A stretch of 64,000 nt of DNA from Oenanthe sinensis. Its lineage: Eukaryota; Streptophyta; Magnoliopsida; Apiales; Apiaceae. Under the pieces are notes generated by a model. It saw only the letters and a program-made list of their open reading frames with translations. It had not been told where the DNA came from and did not search any database. A program made the translations under genes and the position numbers. The stretch lies in contig CM053802.1 in the NCBI GenBank assembly GCA_028671895.1, positions 18,049,631 through 18,113,630 on the forward strand, given 5' to 3'. Within the stretch, counting starts at the first letter, position 1, and every line of letters begins with the position of its first letter. Of the stretch, positions 24,848 to 36,729 are shown in pieces.

Positions 24848-24866
24848 ATTTATATTATAGGGTTTT
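24848..24866 (-). promoter_or_regulatory. TATA box and telo-box-like motif of the importin gene
   Basis: On the minus strand AAAACCCTATAATATAAATA: a telo-box-like AAACCCTA directly followed by a TATA element, about 105 bases upstream of the ATG at 24744. The telo-box is common in genes of growing cells. Confidence 0.5.
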
Positions 24867-26659
24867 AGAGATAGGGGTTTGGTAATTTTTGTAACGGTTA
24901 ATTTCAGACACTGCTGCTTTTTTTAACTGCTGCTAGGCAAGCAGGTAAATAATAAGGGTTATTTATTGTTTTAATTAATTATTGAATTTACATATCGTAA
25001 GAAAATAACAAAATTTATGGGTACCAACAATATTACATGTTCATTTAAACCAAACAAATATTTATTTTGCTTACGTTTAATATTCAATACTGAATGGTCT
25101 TTAAAAAAGGATTTAAGATTTCATATAAGAGATAATTGAATAAAAATATATATTTGAAATTTTAAAATTCCAACATTGCGTAACAATAATTGTATTCACA
25201 TGTATTTAAAACTTCTTAAATATAAAGAAGTATATTTTATTAATGTACAAACTTGTATTTATCACGATAAGATTAACACTTTATTCCCAAATTTTACGAA
25301 AGAAAAAAAAATGTACCTATTTTATTTCTTTAATGTGTTTCCAAAATTTTATAAGGGTATAAAGGAGAAGAAATTCAAAAGTGTTTTTCCATTCAAAAGT
25401 GAAAACATTTAAAGAGATACAAAAATTATAAGTATAAAATTATTAATTATATATATTTTTCATATTTCATTTTTTCCCTAAAAAAGGTCAAAAACATAAA
25501 AAGAAATTATAAACAAATATATCTTTATATTTTAATTATTTTATTATCCATAAAGTATGCGTGTAATATAAGTCTAAACGAGACAGCTATATTGAGTTAA
25601 TACATGATTACAAGATTGTGATTAGTTCAAAGCTAATGATAATTACAGTAATATTAATGCCTCGCATAAACAAATTGGTGTGGAAGAGGCATCTACAAAG
25701 GCAAGGCTCAGGATTAGATTATTCTCCACAACTAATCATGGAAGGCAGTACTAGTGGACAGTTGGTGCCAACAAATAAATCATTTTTAATTTATTTATAA
25801 TCTAATTTGGTCTTTTATCTTCCTTTTTTCATGTCCCTAGTCCCTACAAATAATAAAAAGCAAGGAAATTCAAATCCATCACCTAACTTTGCTGCTGAAT
25901 ATTTGCGCGCTAAGACTGGCCTGTGTGTCTATTTGGGACGTGTTTTAAAAATTTTAAGTGTGGAAAAATTCGGTTGTAAAAAAATTCGATGTAAAAGGTG
26001 TTAGATTAGGTTTTTTTTACAATTTTAATATAACTTTTGATAGGTGAAAACCCGAAAAGGTAAGATAATTATATGAATAGAGTAAGAGGTCGTTGGTATT
26101 GAGAAAAAATTATTCCATACTCCTTTTTAGAATCATAATTTTTTTTTGTAATTATAGTTGCTTGATTTAGTACAAAATAAAAATAAACTGTACAATAGTT
26201 GGTTTTAAAGATGCAAGATTAAATGAGCTGGAAAAGATGATAAATCATTTCTGAGTATAAAATTTATCGGTTTTTCTAGTGTTTGTCCAAAGATATACAA
26301 TAAAATATGAGCCGTCAAATTTTAATAAAAAAAAAGCCGCCTCATAAAAGAGGTGATATCGTTAGCATCTTCCTGTCATTTCCATGATTAAAATGATATT
26401 TCACAAGTGCCAGCTAATAATGCAAGGCTTATATGAATGCAAGAACTTGTAGAAATATCTGAAATCGAGTTTCACGATTCACTGAGATGATATAAAAAAC
26501 GCATTTGGTTTACTGTGAGTACATAATTGTCTAATATCAAAAACACAATGGTTCATGCTTTATGAGAGATGTAAACACAGAAGATATTGCCAACATCAAC
26601 ACTTTGCAATGGTGATAGGAGAAAATATTGCAAGAGTACATCCATGCAGCATCAAGTCT
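24867..26659. other. AT-rich intergenic sequence
   Basis: No gene recognised. Short open frames at 25176-25412, 25618-25800 and 25807-26004 have no family resemblance and poor coding character. 26500-26659 is the 3' untranslated flank of the ribosomal protein gene. Confidence 0.5.
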
Positions 26660-27911
26660 TCAGCGATTGGCCTTGGCAACCCTCTCAATTTCATCTTTCT
26701 TTTTTATCGCATAGCTGCACCATAAAAATGCAAATACGTGATTAGATACCATACCAAACCAAATAACTTGTAAGAATTCCAAAAGGAGTGTTAGAAAATT
26801 GTAGAAGGGTTTTTTTGTTTTTCACACAAAGGAATGAAATCAGAAAGATCAACCTAACAGAACACTTTGTACAGGTTCACAAGGGTTGAGGAAAGGTATA
26901 GTTTTCTGTACCTGTTAGAAGAACCCTTAGCAGCATTAATGAGTTCATCAGCCAAGCACTCTGCTATCGTCTTGATGTTCCTGAAAGCACTCTCACGCGC
27001 ACCAGTAGTAAGAAGATATATTGCCTGGTTGACGCGCCTGAGTGGAGAAATATCAACTGCCTGACGCCTAACAACACCTGCAGAACCAATTCTAGTGGCA
27101 TCTTCTCTTGGACCACTATTTACAAAAAGATGTATAATTAGGGATGTAGAACTACAAATGCTTAAAGAATTTCAGTAGCAAAGATAAACCCAGAGATATA
27201 TGGTTTCATGCTTTAGTCTTTTCAATGAGAATAATATATATATATATCCAATAACTGAGCAAGTGTAAATTTTGTTCAATTTGACTACCTGTTGATAACA
27301 GCATCAACAATAACTTGGATGGGGTTTAGGTCAGTCAACAGGTGAATGATCTCCATAGCATGCTTCACAATACGTACAGCCAACAGTTTCTTTCCATTGT
27401 TCCGCCCATGCATCATAAGAGAATTGGTCAATCTCTCCACAAGTGGACACAGCGCCTTCCTGAACCTCTTGGCCTGATATCTTCCAGACGTGTGAGGCAT
27501 GTAGATCGGGTTCTTAGCAGCAGAGGCAGTAATGTAATCCTCAACAGATATATCAGAGACCTACATCCAACAATATACATTATCGCAACACTTGTTAACA
27601 ATTCAAACGAAGACACAAAATATATACAATGCAAAGATCCCTAGAGACAGGGGCCGAAACACAGACACCAGAACTATCAACTCACCCTACAAGCATAACC
27701 TCGAACATAATATTAAAATGACTAAAACAGCAGCAACAACAACAAATTAATATAATTGTCTGCGTTAGAATATTAAACGTGAATGCACAAAAAATAAAAA
27801 TGTGAATAAAATATAAAATACCCGAATATCATCGTAAGTCCAGCGATTAAACAACATCACATCGGAATGAACTTGCTTGGGATCAGCCGGAACGTTAGCA
27901 CCATCCGCCAT
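26660..27911 (-). CDS. RPS5: 40S ribosomal protein S5 (uS7)
   Basis: Small-subunit protein of the head/E-site region, cytosolic ribosome. Four coding exons: 27911-27822, 27560-27289, 27115-26912 and 26714-26660, all GT-AG and in phase, giving 206 residues, the family size. Diagnostic stretches are VERLTNSLMMHGRNNGKKL, VRIVKHAMEIIHLL, GPREDATRIGSAGVVRRQ, VDISPLRRVNQAIYLLTTGA and the basic end KKKDEIERVAKANR. A leader intron (28011-27926) lies just upstream of the ATG, leaving 14 leader bases (27925-27912) before the start codon. The gene is divergent from the SR gene. Looks fully intact. Confidence 0.96.
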
Positions 27912-28092
27912 GTTTGCGATTTAACCTGATTATAAACAACAAATACATAAGATTTACGTGTATGTATAGATATATACGTACAAGCAAATATTATAACAGA
28001 AAACAAAGAACCTGCGCCGAGAAGTGAACAAGTGAATACAAAGTGAAAAGGGGAGGAAAAGAACGGTAATAATAAGGGGGTGTATTGCGGTA

Positions 28093-28240
28093 AAACCCTA
28101 GATGAAACTGGACGATATATTTTAATTTGGGCCCAGATACGCCTCTCAGCCCAATACTTTGGTTATTCCAAGCCCAATAGGAATAAAGCCCACACTCTTA
28201 TTTAGGCTAAATTAGTATCATACAGTTATAAGGCCCAGTA
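28093..28240. promoter_or_regulatory. divergent promoter with telo-box and GGCCCA / site II elements
   Basis: Between the RPS5 leader and the SR-gene leader sit a telo-box (AAACCCTA, 28093-28100) and a series of site II-type motifs: TTGGGCCCAG at 28127-28136, AGCCCAAT at 28148 and 28171, AGCCCAC at 28187 and AGGCCCAGT at 28231. Telo-box plus site II is the standard arrangement of plant ribosomal-protein promoters, and the about 350 bp between the two leaders must serve both genes. Confidence 0.75.
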
Positions 28241-28862
28241 AGAGGAAGCTTCTCGATATCATCTCATCTCGTCAAATCAAATAAATGCAACAATAACTTG
28301 GACGTGTGTGTATTTGTGTGTGTTGGTGAGAGTCGCGATTTGGAGCTAATCGAATCGGTGTTGATAGGTAAATTCTTCAAATATACTTTCAGATTTATGT
28401 GTATATATATATTGCTACCTTGATTTACAATATTTTTGTTTTACAAATAATGATTGTTGATGTAATTTTGGTGTTTACACTTTAAATGCATGATTTTAAA
28501 TTATGATTCGTTATATAATCGTTGTATTAATTTAGTTCTCCTGATTTGTGCTATAATATGTTTTTTAATAATTGAAAATATCAAGAACCTGAGTCTTGAA
28601 ATTAAATTTAAATAACCGAATGTTTATAGCATGTCTAAGAATTGTAAATTGATGCAAATCGATGCGATCGAGGTCCTGTGTCCAAGGTCACATGTTCGAT
28701 TCCCCGCTCACCCATTTGTAATTTTTATTGCGCTTGGGGTTTATTTGGATCAATAAGAATTGTGAATTGATTATGATTGGGTATCGAAAGATGGTAGGCT
28801 AAGTGTTCTGTTATGTTCCTTTTTGCGGAATGTTTGATTTGTTGAATGAATGTAGGGACAAA

Positions 28863-31165
28863 ATGAGGGGTAGAAGCTATGGTTATAGTCCTTCGCCGCC
28901 AAGGGATTACAGAAGCAGTACGTGTCGGAGTCCTAGCCCAAGGGGTTATTATGGAGGTCGTGGTGAGAGAGAAGGTCCTACCAGTCTATTGGTTCGCAAC
29001 CTTCGTCATGATTGTAGGTATGAAGTTTATTATTTACGTGCTAGTTTTTGTTTGTCTTGCGTGTGTTTTGCGATATGAATGTACTTGATTAGAAAAAAGT
29101 TTACTTTTTGTGATGAAAGTCATCTTTTTTATTATTTTGATTCACATATATGATCATGTACTAGTAAATAAGATTGATCTTTTGGAATTAATTTAAATTA
29201 TTGTTTGGTTAGTGACGTTATACTCGAGAACATATGTAATATGATCTTCGAAAATTAATATTTGGTAAGAGATTGTTGATGTGAAATTTAGTAGTTCAAA
29301 AGTTGTGTGGGGCTGCCAAGTGTTTAGCATATGTTTAAGCTGCTCTGTTGACATATTTTTTGGTATCAAAATCTAACTAGTTCAACAAATTTTGCAGACC
29401 GGAAGATCTTCGAAAACCATTTGGCGAGTTTGGTCCTTTGAAAGATGTTTACTTGCCGAGAGATTATTATTCTGGGTAATTGAAATCTGAACATTTAATT
29501 TTATTTGGGACACTATAATTTTAATTCACTCTTTACATTTGATTCTGGACATATTATTAAACATCAAAGTGCATCGTCAAATGCTATGCATTGTACCTGA
29601 TGTTTTATTGGTCAAATTGCTTTATGGCGATTTGTTTCTTCTCTTATTGAAAGTTTGAAGACCAACAAGTAATAAGAGTCTATACAAGATGATCTTAATT
29701 TACAAGAAGATTGAAGGGAAAGTTGAGTGTCTGTAGTGAAGATTCAACTTTGAAGTCATCAAGAATTTCAAAGTTATAATCATAAATTCCCACAAGGTTA
29801 GAAGCTGCTTAAATTGCATGACTGGATGTTTTTAAAGTAACTCACTGGGACAATTATTCCTCTCCTCACATATCCCTTTCTTGTAATTTCCGGACTGGTA
29901 TTGATTCATTTACCTGTGCTTAGCATTCACAGCAGCTAGATTATCTTATGTGCCAATGGTATACTGTTACTTATAGTGTTTATGTTGCAGAGAGCCGCGT
30001 GGTTTTGGATTTGTGCAATATGTATATCCAGAAGATGCTGAAGATGCCAAATATCATATGGATGGTCAAGTTCTCCTTGGTCGAGAACTCACTGTTGTAT
30101 TTGCCGAAGAAAATCGGAAGAAACCCCACGAAATGAGGGCAAGGCAAGTTTAGCTATTATTATTTAAGTACTAATTAGTTTATATCACTAGTATGTATTG
30201 TAAAGTCTTTGACAGGATCTATATCATCCTCCTTTCCAGAAAGGTTTTTAACTAAAATATGGCTTCTTTTAATGCTATATGGGATATTGTTGTTTTCAGG
30301 GGGCGATCTTATGACAGGAAACAATCACCAAAGCACTATAGAAGATCTTATTCTCGTAGTCCAGATTATTATTCACCTTCACCAAGGGCAAGGCGAAGAG
30401 GATATTCAAGGTACATATTTGATAGATTTTTTTTTACTCTGGAAATATAAATTAAATTGAAACTGTTCTTTGCTGTTGGATAACTATCTTTTTCATATAA
30501 AGTTTCTTATTTTGAATCAATTGTTTTGTTGTTACATTTGAAAGAATAGATGAAAGTTAAGTTTGAATTGCCAATTTCAACATGATTTGTATATTCTGGT
30601 GTTTTTGGTATATCCTAGGTAAAGTTGTAAAACCTTAAAAGTGAAGGAAATACAATGAATATAAAAATTTATGTGTTAAATTTTTTAGTGTTACTTTCAA
30701 AATGATTCATGGGAATTAATACAATGAATATAAATTCTGTGTGTGTTAATTGCCAGAAGTTGGAGATGAGCTTCTTGTGACATTATTAATAACAAAAAAT
30801 ACAATGGAGTCTTTTTCGTGTTAAAGTTTTGTCATATCACTTTTTGTGCAAGTAAAATTGAATCGGTTTTTGAGTTGTGCTGGACACTTTTACCGCCTTC
30901 CAGCAGTAGTCTATTCCAAATACTTTAAATTCGTGTCATATGTAAATTTGTACTTGGTTTTAAATATGTAAATTTTAGTTTGCTAATGCTAGTGAAACTT
31001 AAATTTTGATATAGGTCAATTTCGCCCCGAGGTCGAAGCTATCGGGAAAGGTCTTACTCAAGGACTCCTTATGGCTCTAGGAGTCCAAACAGAAGCCCAG
31101 TTAGCAGTCGTGGTCTGAGAAGGAGCAGGAGCAGGAGCAGGAGCAGGAGTGTTGAGTCTTACTAG
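28863..31165 (+). CDS. SCL33: SC35-like SR splicing factor (SCL30A/SCL33 type)
   Basis: Serine/arginine-rich pre-mRNA splicing factor. Coding exons 28863-29017, 29398-29475, 29991-30143, 30300-30410 and 31015-31165 give 215 residues. An N-terminal RS/P-rich extension (MRGRSYGYSPSPPRDYRS) precedes one RRM with RNP2 LLVRNL and RNP1 RGFGFVQY, then the plant SCL signature FAEENRKKPHEMRAR and a C-terminal RS domain ending RSRSRSRSRSVESY. A leader intron (28368-28855) precedes the ATG; the first exon lies within the divergent promoter region. The intron after exon 3 uses a GC donor (AG/GCAAGT at 30144). The nearby GT at 30148 would break the frame, so GC-AG splicing is required. SCL30A and SCL33 cannot be told apart here with certainty. 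Confidence 0.93.
30144..30299 (+). other. GC-AG intron of the SR gene
   Basis: The donor AG/GCAAGT is a perfect consensus GC donor and the acceptor is TTTTCAG/G. Exon phases (2 and 1) match only with this donor and give the continuous family sequence MRARGRSYDR. The alternative GT four bases downstream gives a frame that stops after four codons. Confidence 0.85.
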
Positions 31166-31309
31166 AGGGGAAGCTCGGTGAGAGAAGTGAGATGATGTTG
31201 ATACAAGGGATTGTGGCTTTGGACGTATCATTGTTACCTTGTAGTTGAGATTATCTTTCAAAATTTGCTTTATCATCTTGTACTATTAGAGCTTTATCAA
31301 GTATTCTAT

Positions 31310-31440
31310 CTACATCTTTAACCATCTGAAATTTTCCTTGCTATATTTGCATGCCATTTCTAAGAAATATCCATCTCTAAGAAATATCCATCTCTAAGAA
31401 ATATCCATCTTTAACCATCTGAAATTTTCCTTACTATATT
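31310..31440. repeat. short tandem repeats in the SR gene 3' region
   Basis: TCTAAGAAATATCCATC (17 bp) occurs three times in tandem, and the longer unit TTTAACCATCTGAAATTTTC occurs on both sides (31315 and 31410), so the 17 bp expansion sits inside a larger direct duplication. Confidence 0.8.
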
Positions 31441-32439
31441 GGTCGACTAATGTAGATATAGAGAGTAGCATTATAGGGAGAATCCTATATAGAGTAACAA
31501 TTGTGATAAACCAGGCAGTGGCAGAGTTCATGGCTTAAAGAAGGACCTACAATAGGAAAGTACAACGAATTATGGGGGTGTTTTCAATATCGTTGTGGCA
31601 GCAAACTCCATTTTAATCATCATTAGAAGCACGTATGCATAGAATTCTAGTTGACCACCCTGTTTTTCAGATACATAGAAACCTATGGATACAATTATCA
31701 AAAACAAAACCTACGGATACTCTGCCATGACCACTTAATGAAGATTGAAGAAGCCTAGTCAACTTTGAATCTCTGTAAGGTACACATGTGAAGCCTTTCC
31801 ATCTGTTAATTTAGAAATTACCTGAGAATTAGCACATTGCATACGCCTGAACATTCACAGACACGCGCGCACGTCCATTGCAATTAAAAGGAACACAAAA
31901 TTCATAATTTTAATCAATTCGAAGGCAAAATTTACTGAAGCTGAAACTCAGACCACAAGAAGAAGCTGAAATTGGTACAGTAAGGGTTTGAAGAAACTGG
32001 ATAATTATTAGCATTGTTATGAGGGACAAAATCAAATTGGTTGCTACAGGTTGCTACAGGTTAATATAAAGTAGAAGGTATCGATGACGATAAAATCTTC
32101 GAGACTTTCAAGATCTAACAGCAAGCACCAGTGACGAGACTTGATCATATTGGGGTTGAACGAGTTGATGACCTAACAATAGGACATCCCTATCACCTGT
32201 TGAGCATTCGAGCATGAATATCTATCAGATGAATGTGAACAAGTGCACTCCTAAATGGTGAGTTAGAAGTTGAAGTTGATGTACAATAACTCCTGGACTT
32301 TGAAGTTGCAGAAGCTCTCCATGAATGGAGTTACGGATTCAATCAAAACGTCAAGGACATGGTATGACACTCTAACTGCTAATTACTTGAAAATTATTTT
32401 ATATTAGAGTAGTTATACACGTATATCTCTCTGGAATAC
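31441..32439. other. intergenic / probable decayed retrotransposon 5' part
   Basis: No open frame of note. This lies immediately upstream of recognisable copia reverse transcriptase remnants and may be more of the same element beyond recognition. A 13 bp tandem duplicate (GGTTGCTACA, twice) is at about 32038. Confidence 0.35.
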
Positions 32440-33310
32440 AAAGCACACACAATGTAATAATATATGTGCTAGTATACCATGATTATATTATATGTGGGTC
32501 TACTAACAAAACTTGTGCAAGAGATATTTTGCTAAGTAAATGCATAGTAGGTACAAGATGAGCGTGTTGGAAGAGTTGCAATTCTTTTTTTGAATTATAA
32601 GTAGTTCAAAAGAATGATGACAATTTAAGTAAGTCAAAGATCTTTTGAAGATACGCAATTTAGAAAATTCTAGACCTGCCAAGATTTCTTGCCAACAAAC
32701 CACTAAACTTGATCAGGGCAAATCAGGTATATGAACTAAAGTGACAAGCTATAGAGGTATGATCAACTCAATACTTATTCAAGTGCATAACGACCATATA
32801 TTTTATTCTCGATATGCCTATGTGCAAGTTTGTAAGTGGATACTAGAGAATCTTATCTTATAGCTAAGTTATGAATTGTTAGATATCTTAGGGGATCGCC
32901 AATTCTTAGAATCAGATACCCTGAAGATAATATATTTAACCTAATTGGCTATATATGTATAGATGATGTAGGTTGTAAGAAAGATAGGGAAGTAATTCTT
33001 AGAAGTTGTCAATTTCGTTGAAGAAGTTGATTTATTGCTGAAATGAGAAGAAGCACTCAATACACAGTTGTAGCAAAGGCGAAAATTAAAGCAACTTGTG
33101 AATGTGATGCTCTGATTTTCTGGACAAGGAAACTTCTTCAACTCCAACAACTCTGCTGGATATTATCTACACCACGTATGGAACAAGTTCATCGACACCA
33201 GGTATCATTTCTTTTGAGAGTTGTCCTTAGTAGAATAACCTGCAGATATTTGTTAAACAACTTGATGAATTCATTTTGTCTAAGTTGGTTAGTGAACTTG
33301 GGATATTATT
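32440..33310 (+). pseudogene. decayed copia reverse transcriptase / RNase H remnant
   Basis: In changing plus-strand frames one reads copia landmarks: an LCKRYFAK-like segment near 32515, TKLDQGKSG and SYRGMINS near 32705-32760, VRYLRGSP and RYPEDNIFNLIGYI near 32880-32950, GCKKDRE near 32970, and TRYHF then a KLVSELG-like end near 33200-33300. Order and spacing match the RT C-terminus and RNase H of Ty1/copia. Many frameshifts and stops show long decay. Confidence 0.75.
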
Positions 33311-34845
33311 TATTTGCATATTTGTTGGAAATCCCATCTGCAAGAAATTCTTAAATGAGTTTATAAGTATTAAATTTTCAATATTTAAAGAACTTGTGAA
33401 TTTATTTGAAATCTGGTACCTCGTGCTTTTTGCTATTAGTTTAATTAGCATGCTTACAATGTTATATGCATATGTGGTAGTTAAATGATTATCATAAGTT
33501 AGCAGCATAATTATTTTTATGTTAAATATTTAACGAGTATTAGTCAATGATATCTTACTTAATTGCTATGATATTTTTAAGTATTTTGTTACAAATAATT
33601 GTGGTACTTTTGGTATTAGTGACGTTATTTAGAATTTCTGTTCTAAGTAATTAATGCATATTTGAAAACTCAATAATATTGGAAGACAAAGTATTTTCTA
33701 AGTCATATGTATAAAATTCTCAATGTTTTATATACTTAGAAAATATTTTTAAAATATGATTTTATTTGCGAGGTGTTGTAATTAAGATCACAAGTATTAA
33801 ATGTCTATATTTAAAGGACTTGTGAAATTATTTTTAACTATTTCCTCGAATTTACGTATATCACTAATAATTGTTATGAGTATAAATGCAATATGTTTGT
33901 GTGACGATTATTAGATATAGCATAGGAAGTTAGATGCTAATATTCAAAATTATAGATATTTAGTATTTAGCGAAATTATTTTATCTTATTAAAATTATGG
34001 ATTGAAACAATTCAATGTTTATTAGTTTCATAATTTTGATTTGATAAAATATTAGAAGCATAATTTCTTGTATTTTGAGATTATTGATAAATATCAAGTA
34101 ATGATATTTTGTTAATGTTTCCGTGCAATTAATTGTGATATTTTTAATATTAGTGATAATACATGTTGTTTATCTGAAATTACTAATAATAAAAATATGT
34201 ATAAATGTTTATTATTCTACTGAATGATTGTCATGTTATTTGATTTATATATGCATGTTTGTAATAACTGTTTAGTATTGCATGAGTATTATTATTAGTT
34301 TTCTTTCTTTAACTGAATTTTAAACCTGAATGTATTAAAAAGAATTTCTTGTCTATTTCTTTTTCAAAATATTTTATTCAAAGATACATTCATTTTTCTA
34401 TTGGTTTTAGAGAAGAAAACATCAAAATTCTTTTTAAAAACTTCTCTTTTGAAAATCTTTTGATTTACATCCCTACTTTGATTTCTAAAACTTAGGGTAT
34501 GGATCAATTTTTCTTGATGATAATCTTTCTTTAAATTTCAAAATATTTTATCCTCTCTCCAAAGCTGGTTTTAAATGCTATATTTTCAAAATCGTTTTCT
34601 CTCTTAATTTTTCCTTTTAAAGTGGCAGAAACTTTGTGACTGCTATTTTATTTGGAGAAATTATTTTTACTTCGAGGTACCAATCACTTGTAAAATTATT
34701 TATTTTCAAACACTTGTTTCAATGTATGTTTCACATTGATTCATAGTACTTAAACAGTTGTTGTTGCTTTGAAGGCCTTGTACTATATTGTTAAACATAC
34801 ATCCAACCCCAATTGTCATGTATTTATGTTTTAAGTTGGGGATAC

Positions 34846-36729
34846 TATTAGATGGACAAAAATGATGAAAATCATAATTGAATTATGAGTCAGAAAATCA
34901 TAGTCCTCTATTTGATAAAGATGTTTTGCAAAACTGTTTTCAAAACATACAGATTAAGGTATAAAGGAAAAGAGTCATTTTATTAAGATATAATTTGGTA
35001 AGAGAGTTGAATTCCTTCTTTGGTATAAATTCTCGCGTTTTATTATGGGAAGTTTGTCTTATAAGAAATTCATAAGGGATAGAAACTTTCTTCTCTGATA
35101 CACTTTCTCGCGTTTTATTATGGGATATGTATCTTAAAGAAAGTTTCGTATCATGCTCTTAAATGATAAATCTTTAGATTCGGCAAAACTCTTTTATTAA
35201 AAATCGCTTTAATGCAATCGTTTACCATTCTTTCTTATATTTTTCCTTCTCTTTGAGATGAAAAATATATTTTGGAATGTTAAGGTGATTATCTCTTTGT
35301 CTTGATTGTCTCTATCCGTTTAGCCCCCAGTGGCTTTAGAAGCTGGCCAAGAGGTTGAAAACTCATCAATCTTTTATCCAGGCCTTAGTACCAAATACTA
35401 ATTTATCCACTTCTATATATTAACCCCTAGAGATATAAGGAACTCATGTAAGTTAGAGGTTGATAAAGGAAAAACTGCACATGATGCAGCAAATAAGGAT
35501 GAAGTCGGAAGTGTACTGAAAGGCATAGGTGTACTAACTTGTAACACTTAATTACTATGTAACTCAACTAAGTAAAAGATAAAACAACAGCAAAACAAGG
35601 GAAACTGAAGAAGCACATGGAATCAATCAACTGAAGAAATGGTAATTATACTTGGTAACTACAAGTAATTAATTTGGTTAATCAAGGATGCCTGAGTTAG
35701 AAGAAGTTCAATCTCAGTATTGCTCATGCCCTAACTTAACTAATGGAAAATCAAATTAATGTCAAAGAAGTACCAAGAAGACCAAAGTGATTTCATATGA
35801 TGAATCTCAACAACTGGATAATGTAAAGGTTAATCAACAAATGAGAACTGACATTCAGAAGCAAGAACCCCTACAAGACTAGTCACTTATGAACCAGACC
35901 TTTGCATCAAGTGTCAGGACATTGGAGGCAAGTTCATGTCAGTAATAGAAGATCTCATTTGAATTGAGTGAGGAAAAGAAATTGAAGAAGCTAGGGAAAC
36001 TTGCTCATAAAGGTTAATCCACAATTGGTCACTAAAGAAAGTCAACATTCGATGAGTGCATATTTGCCAAGGCAAATGTCGATCCACAGCAGATCGAGAT
36101 GCGGATCGAGATTGAAAATTAAAGATAAACATTGCAAAGGCAAATCTCGATCCACGGCAGATCGAGATCGAGATCGAGATCTTCATAGATCGAGATCGAG
36201 ATTCTCCTAGATCGAGATCGAGATTTTCACAGATCGAGATCGAGATGGGTCCAGGCGAAGATCGAGATGCGGGTAGATATGTAACATTTAATGTTCAAGG
36301 GACAAGTGGCTTATTGTGAACGGTTGATCCAGAGTTGTTGGGAAAGTACTTTTTGTTGTCGAAGTCTTGATTGGGCCACGTACACAAAAAGGACAAGATC
36401 AAGACTACATGACATTATAAAAGCAGCACTTTGTTTTTATTAGTAGACAGACTTTTATCTCTGTATTTCAACGATATATTAAAAAGAGAGAGCATTTACT
36501 GTAAAACAATAGTGTGAGAGAGGATCAGTTGAATCTAGCTTTAATTGCTGTATTTATTGTTCAACTGATCATGATGCCTTTATGAATGTTGTAGCAAATC
36601 CTTCAATGAATATAATGATATATTCTTGAAATTCTGTGTCATAATTTATTACCTGCATATTTATACATTCTCTCATTATTCTAAAAAGTTGTATTCACCC
36701 CCCCCCTCTACAACAGTTTGGACCTAACA
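34846..36729 (+). repeat. LTR of copia element A (~1.88 kb)
   Basis: Right end GGACCTAACA is preceded by a C9 run and TCTACAACAG; the left end TATTAG is probably a mutated TGTTAG, directly after a purine-rich tract. A TATA-like CATTATAAAAGC sits at about 36412, with R/U5-like sequence after it. Contains a GATCGA-rich array (36066-36285). Confidence 0.65.
36066..36285. repeat. GATCGA-rich short-repeat array in LTR A
   Basis: More than fifteen copies of GATCGAGAT-type words in clusters of two to four (AGATCGAGATCGAGAT), separated by short spacers such as TCTTCATA, TCTCCTA and TTTTCACA. The spacing looks like repeated slippage of a motif of about 24-28 bp. It gives spurious Arg/Asp/Ser open frames on both strands. 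Confidence 0.85.

Larger units (their letters stand above)
32440..36729 (+). mobile_element. decayed Ty1/copia retrotransposon A (3' half)
   Basis: Plus-strand copia remnant: C-terminal reverse transcriptase and RNase H remnants (32440-33310), a non-coding stretch (33311-34833), a polypurine-like AAGTTGGGGATA (34833-34844) and one LTR (34846-36729). The 5' half is missing. An LTR ending in GGACCTAACA preceded by a C-run, with a long post-pol stretch, suggests a SIRE/Maximus-like lineage, which is inference only. The right LTR end abuts the post-pol region of a second element (B), into which A appears to have inserted. Confidence 0.65.

Noticed and set aside
35914..36210. Arg/Asp/Ser-rich frames resembling an RS domain
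   Set aside because: Generated by the GATCGA array in LTR A, not a splicing factor.
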